Assembly: GCA_038400315.1 (NCBI GenBank)
Contig: CP151667.1
Span: 3,669,174 to 3,733,173 of the forward strand
Direction: 5' to 3'
DNA length: 64,000 nucleotides
From: Isosphaeraceae bacterium EP7
GTDB lineage: Bacteria; Planctomycetota; Planctomycetia; Isosphaerales; Isosphaeraceae
A model generated the notes under the pieces. The model searched no databases. It had not been told where the DNA came from and saw only the letters and a program-made list of their open reading frames with translations. Below, piece by piece: positions 37,088 through 44,036 of this stretch. Position 1 is the first letter of the stretch. Every line of letters starts with the position of its first letter. The translations under genes and the position numbers were made by a program.

Positions 37088-37633
37088 TTAGCCTCGCCAG
37101 GTGGCGTAGTCGGTGGCGGCTTCGTAGGCGGCGTTGAGGTTGACCATGGAGGTGTGGTCTCCGCCTCGGTCGGGGTGCATTTCGACGGCCATGCGGCGGT
37201 AGGCGGCCTTGATCTCGGCGATCGAGGCGATGGTCGGGAGGCCGAGCGTGTTGAACGCGGTTTTGGGGCCGCTCGCGGACCAGAGGGCGGCGCGGGCCCT
37301 GGCCCTTGCCTGCTCCTCGTCGTGGGCGCGTCGGCTCAGGAGTTCGTCGGCGTAGGCCGCGAGGCCGCCGGTGAGGGCTCCGAAGAGGAGGAACCTTGTT
37401 CTCGCCTTGCGATCGGAGAGGACGTCGGCCGAGTTGGCGGCCCAGCGCTCGACGATCTCGCGAAGCGCGGGGCTGGTCGCGATCCGCTCCAGGAATGCGG
37501 CCTCGGCCTCGTCCCTGTCCCGGTACTGGCCCAGATGAAGGACGATTCGGCTGCGGATCCGCTGCTTGGGCCGGTGCAACTCCACGACCACCCAGATGAC
37601 CCGCTCGTCCTGATTCTCGGTCATCAGCAGCAT
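37088..37633 (-). CDS. J-domain protein with unusual N-terminal region
   Basis: A 181-residue protein with a C-terminal J domain: FNTLGLPTIASIAEIKAAYRRMAVEMHPDRGGDHTSMVNLNAAYEAA, with the HPD motif that stimulates DnaK-type ATPases. The J domain is at the end rather than the start. The first 110 residues are a helical region (DEAEAAFLERIATSPALREIVERW) plus a possible single membrane segment (RFLLFGALTGGLAAY). ATG 37633 and ATG 37624 are both possible starts. It is upstream of the tandem array on the same strand; client or partner unknown. Confidence 0.85.
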   Translation of the reverse strand: MLLMTENQDERVIWVVVELHRPKQRIRSRIVLHLGQYRDRDEAEAAFLERIATSPALREIVERWAANSADVLSDRKARTRFLLFGALTGGLAAYADELLSRRAHDEEQARARARAALWSASGPKTAFNTLGLPTIASIAEIKAAYRRMAVEMHPDRGGDHTSMVNLNAAYEAATDYATWRG

Positions 37634-38048
37634 CGCGGCGAGACCCTCGGGTGCATGAACGCCTTCCAGGTGTTCAAGTTAGCCAACGCCGGGGGCGCCG
37701 TCGACGCGGACTTCCGCCGAGGCGAATCCCGAACCTTCGCCGGGCGCGGTCCTTCCTTGGATTTTCGATCCGAGACCGATGAGACTTCCGGCCCACCTCC
37801 GGCGCCAACCACAGTTGGATTGCGTCCCTTGCTCTGCGCCTGAGGGATAAGCCGATTGTTCTGAATGCTTTGGGCCGGACGATTCGCCGCATTCGGTCGT
37901 GAGCGGGTCCGAATTTCGGCCTCTCGACGTCTTGGCGGGCCCCATTGGCTTCCGATGGAACTGAAGCGGCAGGACGCCGCGTTGTGTGCCGATCCTCTGC
38001 CCAGGCCCGATCCGGCAAGGGGATGTTCGCCTCGCGAAAGGGTCCGAC
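37634..38048. other. Intergenic region without recognisable gene
   Basis: 415 bases between divergent genes (J-domain protein, minus; hydrolase, plus). Open frames in it are short and lack motifs. An AAAGGG Shine-Dalgarno for the downstream gene is at 38036-38041. Nothing else recognised. Confidence 0.5.
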
Positions 38049-39632
38049 ATGGCGTCCTCCCCCTTGATGAACGGCCCATCGGGCTCATCCCGGACCCGAG
38101 GAACTGGCCAGACCACGGGACATCGCCTCCGTGGTTCGTCCGCGCGCCCGAGGCCCATCTACCGGCCAGGACTGGCGGACCGGCTCGAGGCGCGGCTTGC
38201 CCTGAGCGCCTCGACCTCGACGCTGCCAACCTTGACGATGATCGACGTCGGGACCGCCGATTCCAGGACCCTGACGATCGACTATCGGGTCGCGGCGTCG
38301 CCCGGCTCCGACGCGAGTCAGCCGCTCACGTTCGGAATCTATCGCTCGGCCGATGCCGCGTTCAGTTCGGACGATGTCGCCGTCCAGGATGCCGCCTTGA
38401 TCCGGGTGGCCGTCGATGACAGCGGGGGACCGGCCGCGTCGGAAGGGGCCCATCGAATCTCGCTCAGGCTGCCCGTCGGCCTGCCGATCGACACGACGCA
38501 TCCGTACGTGCTGGCCGTCGCCAACCCGCAAGGCTCGACGGCGACCACCGACCCGACGCAGGCCGCGTCGTTCCGGAAGTACACGATCGGCGTGGTCACG
38601 CACGGCGGCTACCAGAACAAGTCGTGGAAGAATGGGCCCCCCTGGGCGCTGCAAATCGGGACCCTGATGAAGCAGCAGGGCTACGACGCGGTCATCCCGT
38701 ACAACTGGGTCCGCGAGAGCTCCACGCCCGGCGCCGCCGTCAAGCAAGGCCCTCGGCTGGCCAACCTGATCCTCCGGGCCGCCGAAGGCTTTGCTTCCTC
38801 CGACCCCGTCGACCTCCACCTCGTCGCGCACAGCGAGGGGGCGGTGGTGAACATGATCGCCTTGAATCGGATCGAGGCGGAGGGAACGCCGCAGATCGAC
38901 GCCGGATATGTCGAGCTCACCCTCCTCGACCCCCACGCCGCCAGCAACGCCGTCCCCGGGCGAGATTTCAGCTCCAGCGGCGGGCTTTTGGGCGGGATCG
39001 CCAACCTCTCCATCAAGAACTACCAGGGCCGGGCCAACGACCCGCAGGTGGCCATCCCCCCCACGGCCGACGACGTCCAGGTCTTCTACCAGCACACCAC
39101 GGCCTCGGCCGCCGACACCGTCTACAACCTCTGGGGCCAGGTCCCGGTCGCGAAGGCCGGCGCCGAGACGCACTATTACAACCTGGGCGCGATGAACGTG
39201 ACCCACTCGGGCAAGAAAGGCGTGGCGAACTGGTACCTCAACGTCATCGCCCCGCCCCTCGGCCAACCCACCTCGCTCCTCGACCCCCTGAAGCTCGACG
39301 GAACCCTGGCGACCCCCACCGCAACCACAACCACCGCCCCCAAACCCGACCGCACCATCCTGGGCAACCAGGCCACCTTCATCGGTACCGCCACCCCCGA
39401 CGCCCTCGTCCGCCTCTACCTAGGCCCGACCGCCGACCCCTCCACCATCGCCCTCGAAGCCCAGACCACCGCCGACCCCACCGGCCATTGGTCCCTCACC
39501 ACCAAACCCCTCCCCCCCGGCCGCTACCGAGCCGTCGCCATGTCCTACGCCAGCCAACTCCGAACCCGCCCCAGCCTGGCCATCGTCCCCATGGCCATCC
39601 TCGGCAGGTTCAGGGTCGAGGCGAAGGCTTGA
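38049..39632 (+). CDS. Exported lipase-like alpha/beta hydrolase with Ig-like tail
   Basis: A 527-residue protein. The N-terminus is a long Arg/Ser leader ending in DRLEARLALSAS, a LEPR-XLL-like motif. Residues 60-190 are a beta-sandwich; residues 195-400 are an alpha/beta-hydrolase/lipase-like domain (HLVAHSEGAVVNMIALNRIE, with Ser in AHSEG replacing GxSxG's first Gly, and LTLLDPHAAS as the Asp region; His candidate in ETHYYNLGAMNVTHSG). Residues 440-527 are an Ig-like/beta-sandwich tail (GNQATFIGTATPDALVRLYLG). AAAGGG precedes the ATG. Likely a surface or secreted lipase/esterase. Confidence 0.8.
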   Translation: MASSPLMNGPSGSSRTRGTGQTTGHRLRGSSARPRPIYRPGLADRLEARLALSASTSTLPTLTMIDVGTADSRTLTIDYRVAASPGSDASQPLTFGIYRSADAAFSSDDVAVQDAALIRVAVDDSGGPAASEGAHRISLRLPVGLPIDTTHPYVLAVANPQGSTATTDPTQAASFRKYTIGVVTHGGYQNKSWKNGPPWALQIGTLMKQQGYDAVIPYNWVRESSTPGAAVKQGPRLANLILRAAEGFASSDPVDLHLVAHSEGAVVNMIALNRIEAEGTPQIDAGYVELTLLDPHAASNAVPGRDFSSSGGLLGGIANLSIKNYQGRANDPQVAIPPTADDVQVFYQHTTASAADTVYNLWGQVPVAKAGAETHYYNLGAMNVTHSGKKGVANWYLNVIAPPLGQPTSLLDPLKLDGTLATPTATTTTAPKPDRTILGNQATFIGTATPDALVRLYLGPTADPSTIALEAQTTADPTGHWSLTTKPLPPGRYRAVAMSYASQLRTRPSLAIVPMAILGRFRVEAKA

Positions 39633-39842
39633 GCGATCAGTATCAGCCCCGTAGCTGTGACATCCCGCCGGAATTTCAGACGCAGTTCGATGAGATCGCC
39701 AAATTGCAGCTGGACTCGTTTGAAGGGGGCAGGTTAGGTCTTCGGAGCCCCTCTCCTCAGTCCGGCATCTGTGGCCGGGACGGGCGAGGCACTAACATAG
39801 CAACCGGTAGCGACAGAGGGGGCAGGTCAAACCGCCGGGCCC

Positions 39843-40729
39843 GCCGGTCGCTTCGCCTGGGATGAGTTCTTCTACGCCGAACACCACAACTTCCACACCC
39901 AGAAGGCGTACATGGCGGCGGTAAAACGCTTCCTAGCTTGGGCAGAGACAGAGGGGAAGGAACTGCCGCAAATCAACCCGGGCATGGTTGGGCAGTTCTA
40001 GTGGCATTAGGCGGCTCCACCTCCAGGCGGAACCTTCACCTTTCGGGCCTACGGGGCTTCTTCGACCGCCTGGTAAACCGCCATGTGATTGTCCTCAACC
40101 CGGCGGCCTCGGTCAAAGGGATCAAGGAAACCGTCATGGAAGGCAAGTCGCCGGAAATCATCATCGACCAGGCCCATACCCTCCTGGCTTCGATCAAAAC
40201 TGGCAATGTTGTTGGGCTACGCGATCGGGCAATCCTCGCCACGCTCGTCTATACGGCTTGCCGGGCCGGAGCGATTGCGAAGCTGAAGATGAGCGACTTT
40301 CAGCATCACGGCGGGCAGTACGTGTTTCGCTTCCAAGAAAAGGGGGGCAAGAGCCGGGAAATTCCCGTGCGACACGACCTGGAAGGCTTTATCATCGCTC
40401 ATGTCGAATCGGCGGGGGTTGCGACGGAAGCGAAGTACAGATGGTTGTTACGGGCCGGGAACGGCAAGACGAAACGCTTGGGCGACGAGCCGATGAGTAG
40501 CAAGACAATTTGCGACCTGGTGAAGCGGCGGCTCATGGACGCCAGATTGCCTTCGCGACTGTCGCCGGCTTCGTTCCGAGTGACGGCAATTGCCGACTTA
40601 CTGACCCAAGGCGTGCCGTTGGAGGATGTTCAATATCTCGCCGGACACGCTGAGCCGCAAATGACCGGGCTTTACGACCGGCGGCAGAAGAAGGTCACGC
40701 GGAGCATCGTCGAACGGATTTCGATCTAA
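39843..40729 (+). pseudogene. Tyrosine recombinase/integrase, frameshifted
   Basis: The N-terminal SAM-like domain is encoded in one frame (GRFAWDEFFYAEHHNFHTQKAYMAAVKRFLAWAE...NPGMVGQF) ending at TAG 39999-40001. The rest continues one frame over from GTG 40001 (VALGGSTSRRNLHLSGLRGFFDRLVNRHVIVLNPAASVKG...). Catalytic residues in the second part: Arg in YTACRAGAIAKLK, Lys in EKGGKSREIPV, LAGHAEPQMTGLYDRR with His and Tyr. The HxxR histidine appears replaced (SPASFRVTAI where relatives have SPHSFR). The frameshift and the lost His suggest inactivity. No start codon is obvious. Confidence 0.85.
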
Positions 40730-40774
40730 AATCGTCTCGAAAGCGCTTCACGAGCAAACGCAGAGGGTGTTGGC

Positions 40775-42043
40775 ATGCCATTTTGGAATAATGTGCTCTT
40801 GGTTCTTGGCTACTTTACGCCAGCTCGCTCACCAATGTTCACAGTGGCATTCGCAGGAACACTAGCAATCGCTATTGCCTCAAGCCATGAACAAAATCGA
40901 CCGTTGGCAAGCCGTCTGGCTGAAATGATTGGAGTTAGCACAAATTTGGGAAATGATCGCATAAACGTATTTGTAGAATCTGGAGCAATTCAAGAAGGCC
41001 AATTGCCGCAATATTCAATTTTGGACGACTCAACTTATTCTTGGTGGCTGATTATATTGCCTATTTTTCTAGTGTTAATCGCATCAATTTTTGTTTCACT
41101 GACTCAGTATTCTCATCTGCCGATCGTTCCGCCTCAAGCAGAAGATGACGTTGCAGCCGATAAGGAAGCCGTGTGGAAGGGCCAGTTTAACCTTTCAAGG
41201 GCTTTCTGTTTGTCAAGTCCCTTATTGTTTTTAGTATTGACAGTCGTATATATGCCTAGAAATGTGAGTCCAGATTGGAGTTTCTATTATTGGATCAATT
41301 ACGTTGTTTGTATATTTCAAATAATCATATTTTTTTTATTTATGTTCGCAGAAACTCTCGCCAAAGCCCGTCATTATAATTTGATTCAATTCTCTTTAAT
41401 TACTACTTGTTTTTTAATTGCTGCATCTTTCGAGAATACTGCAGCCCTTGAAATATCCAATCTCAAAGTTGAATCAGAAAAATTGCACACCGACAAAATT
41501 TCGGAACGAACTAAGCAGAAGAAAGACTTGGATGAAGCAAGCGTCGCATTAAACGAAGCAAAGATTGCTTTCCAAGGCGCAACTACAACTACACACAATG
41601 CCACCGGTTCGAAACAAGCGGGTGTGGCTGAGGCGGAAGATCCGAAGGCCATTGCCTTGAAAAAGGCAAAGGATAGAGTTGAAAGCGAGGAGCAATCACT
41701 GAAGCAGCTTGATGATGAAATACCTAGAGCACAACAAGCTATAGACAAATACAGTAGAACAAATAGGCCAAAAGTGGCTATGTATATGCTATATTTTTTA
41801 TGGCTTGCTTGCATGCTATTTTGGACATATTATCTAAAAAGAATGACGAAGATTAAGATTGAGTTTAGCAGTCCTCAACAAAGATCTGTCATTGATGAGT
41901 CGCATGCGGAATCGTCTTCCAAGAACACTCTATCGAAGGACGCAAATTCGCCAGCAACATCGGTAGCTACTCGTGCTACTGCAGCCGCTGAAAACCGGTC
42001 TTATGATGATTTCAGAGATCCTCCAGATTACGCGATTTCCTAA
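40775..42043 (+). CDS. AT-rich orphan membrane/coiled-coil protein
   Basis: A 422-residue protein with base composition strikingly unlike the window: 41281-41340 has only 10 G/C of 60. Membrane helices are near residues 20-37, 90-110 (WWLIILPIFLVLIASIFVSL), 143-162, 175-195, 200-222, and a last one near 330-350 (MYMLYFLWLACMLFWTYYL). Between the last two groups lies a charged coiled coil (about residues 228-325; KVESEKLHTDKISERTKQKKDLDEA). The tail is Ser/Asn/Thr-rich. I recognise no family. Position beside a recombinase and inside inverted repeats suggests transferred cargo. Confidence 0.8.
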   Translation: MPFWNNVLLVLGYFTPARSPMFTVAFAGTLAIAIASSHEQNRPLASRLAEMIGVSTNLGNDRINVFVESGAIQEGQLPQYSILDDSTYSWWLIILPIFLVLIASIFVSLTQYSHLPIVPPQAEDDVAADKEAVWKGQFNLSRAFCLSSPLLFLVLTVVYMPRNVSPDWSFYYWINYVVCIFQIIIFFLFMFAETLAKARHYNLIQFSLITTCFLIAASFENTAALEISNLKVESEKLHTDKISERTKQKKDLDEASVALNEAKIAFQGATTTTHNATGSKQAGVAEAEDPKAIALKKAKDRVESEEQSLKQLDDEIPRAQQAIDKYSRTNRPKVAMYMLYFLWLACMLFWTYYLKRMTKIKIEFSSPQQRSVIDESHAESSSKNTLSKDANSPATSVATRATAAAENRSYDDFRDPPDYAIS

Positions 42044-42154
42044 ATCTAACAAATCGGTGCCGGTTATGCATGAAGGATATTGATTCTCTTGTTTAGGTTG
42101 ATTGACAGGTCATTTTGGGTCATCGGGGGCTTCGTTTAACTTTTTGTATGTCAA

Positions 42155-42424
42155 TTAATTATCAAATAACGAGATCGATTGCTGAAGGACTTCATCAACT
42201 TCTGGATCAAAAACCTCGACTTGTGGCTGTGATTCTTTTGGCTTATGTTGGAGATTAAACGTGCGTTGATGAGCCTTGCGTAAAATAATTTGGTAGACCA
42301 TCGGGATGACAGTTATGGTCGGTCCGATGTTCATTGTATCCAAGCCTTCTTCAAGAGTAGCACCAAGTACGTAGGCAAAAATCTCTGTGTTTGACCTGCC
42401 CTCTCCGCAGTTACCACTCGCCAT
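42155..42424 (-). CDS. Small AT-rich hypothetical protein
   Basis: An 89-residue open frame with AT-rich codons, sharing composition with the adjacent orphan gene. The reading starts inside the 12-bp repeat region, so the true start may be the internal ATG giving MNIGPTITVIPMVYQIILRKAHQRTF, with about 60 residues. The C-terminal part (QPQVEVFDPEVDEVLQQSISLFDN) is acidic. No known domain. It converges on the orphan gene. Confidence 0.4.
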   Translation of the reverse strand: MASGNCGEGRSNTEIFAYVLGATLEEGLDTMNIGPTITVIPMVYQIILRKAHQRTFNLQHKPKESQPQVEVFDPEVDEVLQQSISLFDN

Positions 42425-42474
42425 GATCGTGCCGCGATCTTTCGGGGCACGTTGGTGGCGACGCTCTAGGGTGG

Positions 42475-42847
42475 CTCAGTCGGCCTTGATGCGGACGTTG
42501 ACGGGGAGGTCGAGGGTGGCGGGGGCGAGGCAGGCTCGGTCGTTGCAGGGCTGGTAGGCGAGCTTGAGGTGAATGGTGCGGTCGCCGGCGGGGGTCTCGG
42601 GGGGGAGGGTCAGGGTGGCGGTGAGGGTGACCTGGTCCTCGTAGACCTCGACAGGGGGCTGGCCGAGGGGGGTGGACTTGAGGCGCTGGCCGGTGGGGTA
42701 GGCGACGTTAGTGAGGGTGGCGGTCTCGCAGGCGGCCAGGGTGAGGGTGGTGGGTCGGGCGGTGTCGGCGGTGGCGGGGTTGGCGTAGGTGTGCCAGCCG
42801 GGCTTGTGGGTCAGGGTGACGGTGACGGTCAGGGGGGCGCCGGGGGC
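42475..42847 (-). repeat. Partial duplicate of YyaL-like gene 3' end (copy A)
   Basis: Bases 42475-42847 are nearly identical to 47945-48320, i.e. the stop codon and the C-terminal DsbD-like domain of the thioredoxin-domain gene, plus a degenerate copy of its downstream hairpin (about 42430-42455). The match stops abruptly at 42847, where the truncated transposase begins. One difference replaces a Pro/Gly-type codon region near 42730 (CAGGCG for CTGGGG). It encodes no complete protein. Confidence 0.93.
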
Positions 42848-43656
42848 AGGCTGTCGGACTCAGTCCGCCAGCGCAGGCCACCGTCATCGCGGTCGAACTG
42901 CTGGATCCAGATCCGCCGCAGGGCCTCCAGGGCGGGGAGATCCCGCAGCGATCCAGGCACGGACGGACCGGCGGCGGCCTCCAGCAACGCGAGGCCGTCC
43001 TCGCCGACTTGCGTGGCCAGCTCGCGGCGTCCCTCCTGTGAGGCCGGGTCGCGCACAGCGTAGGCACGCCGGCCGTACAGATCGGGCCACCCGGGGCGTG
43101 CCCGGGAGGCGAGCCATGCGGGGGCCGCCACCGCGACGCGGTCCAAGGCGTGGCGGACCGCCTCGACGACGCATTCCAGCCTGTTCGACGCATCCACGCG
43201 GGCCAGGACGTGAGTCGAGTCAGTGCGCTGCCGGCCGCGCACCTTGATCCAGCCTCGCTCGCGACAGCGAGCCAGGAGCGCGCCGAGGAGCCGTAGCTCG
43301 GCCGACCCGGCAAGTAGGCGGGCGCGGGACTCGCAGAGGACGGAGGCGTCGAACCCGGGGTCGTCGAGCGCCAGGCCGAGGGCGTACTTCCAGTCGATCC
43401 GTTCGCGGACGCCCTCGGCGGTGCGGCCGTCGGAGAGCCCCTCGGCGAACTGGAAGACCGTTACCAGGGCCAGTCGCCAGGGGACCTCGGCCGGCCGCCC
43501 CTTCCTCGGGTACAGCGAGGCGAAGTCGTCGTCGGTGAAGACCGTGCCCAGCTCGTCGCGGAGCGAGAGGTAAGGATTGCCGCCGGGGAAGGCGGCCCTG
43601 GCCACGCGGGAGGTCTCGGCGGGCACGGGCTCGATCGGCTGGGGGTGCATCGACAT
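42848..43656 (-). pseudogene. IS1182-like (IS5-superfamily) transposase, 3'-truncated
   Basis: About 270 residues of the N-terminal half of a DDE transposase: MSMHPQPIEPVPAETSRVARAAFPGGNPYLSLRDELGTVFTDDDFASLYPRKGRPAEVPWRLALVTVFQFAEGLSDGRTAEGVRERIDWKYALGL and GRQRTDSTHVLARV (first catalytic Asp). Family members run to about 450-500 residues; the frame here runs into duplicate copy A at 42847 and stops at 42829. The C-terminal DDE residues are missing, so it cannot work alone. The SD GGAGG lies within a perfect hairpin just upstream. Confidence 0.9.
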
Positions 43657-43663
43657 GGGCGAC

Positions 43664-43695
43664 CTCCGTCCGAGAGGAAATCATCTCGGACGGAG
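43664..43695 (-). promoter_or_regulatory. Leader hairpin enclosing transposase SD
   Basis: CTCCGTCCGAGA (43664-43675) pairs perfectly with 43684-43695 over an 8-nt loop. On the minus strand the right-hand arm contains the GGAGG Shine-Dalgarno of the transposase (ATG at 43656), so the folded leader would hide the ribosome site. Confidence 0.6.
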
Positions 43696-43762
43696 CGTAA
43701 ACGGCCCACATCACTCGTTCCAGAATTCGCCAGCAGGATCTTTTAAAGGGGGCAGGTCACCG

Positions 43763-43930
43763 TTGACGCCGGAATACCTCCGGTCTCAGGATTGCGTCCT
43801 GATCGCGACGGACCACTCAGCCTACGACTGGCCCTGGATCGTCGAGCAATCGCCGTTGGTCATCGACACCCGCAATGCGACCCGGAAGGTGGAGGCTCAG
43901 CGCGAGCGGATCGTCCCGGCCTGGCCAGCC
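43763..43930 (+). pseudogene. Nucleotide-sugar dehydrogenase C-terminal fragment
   Basis: The frame from TTG 43763 reads LTPEYLRSQDCVLIATDHSAYDWPWIVEQSPLVIDTRNATRKVEAQRERIV. This matches the C-terminal domain of UDP-sugar/GDP-mannose dehydrogenases (WecC/TuaD/UGDH type). Only about 55 residues remain, the frame then degenerates into Arg/Pro-rich sequence, and a GGGGGCAGGTCA motif immediately precedes it. A relic without function. Confidence 0.8.
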
Positions 43931-43975
43931 CGGAGACGCCGCGGATCATCGATCACTTCGAATTCGAAAGTGAGC

Positions 43976-44013
43976 GTCCCGCCGCAACCGGTCTAATCCG
44001 GTAGCGGCGGGAC
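43976..44013 (-). terminator. 16-bp hairpin downstream of beta-helix gene
   Basis: Arms 43976-43991 and 43998-44013 pair over 16 bp with one A-A mismatch around a TCTAAT loop. It lies 23 bases past the stop of the minus-strand beta-helix gene. On the minus strand the next bases (GCTCACTTTC) give only a short T-run. Confidence 0.6.
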
Positions 44014-44036
44014 CCCATTTTGCCGCTCGAAGACGT

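Larger units (their letters stand above)
39820..42401 (+). mobile_element. Putative decayed mobile unit bounded by 12-bp inverted repeats
   Basis: GGGCAGGTCAAA at 39820-39831 and its perfect reverse complement at 42390-42401 bracket a 2.58-kb segment. Inside are a frameshifted tyrosine recombinase and a very AT-rich membrane-protein gene, unlike the GC-rich flanks. The terminal motif recurs elsewhere in the island (see the findings). No target-site duplication was identified. The unit is inferred, not a known element. Confidence 0.5.
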
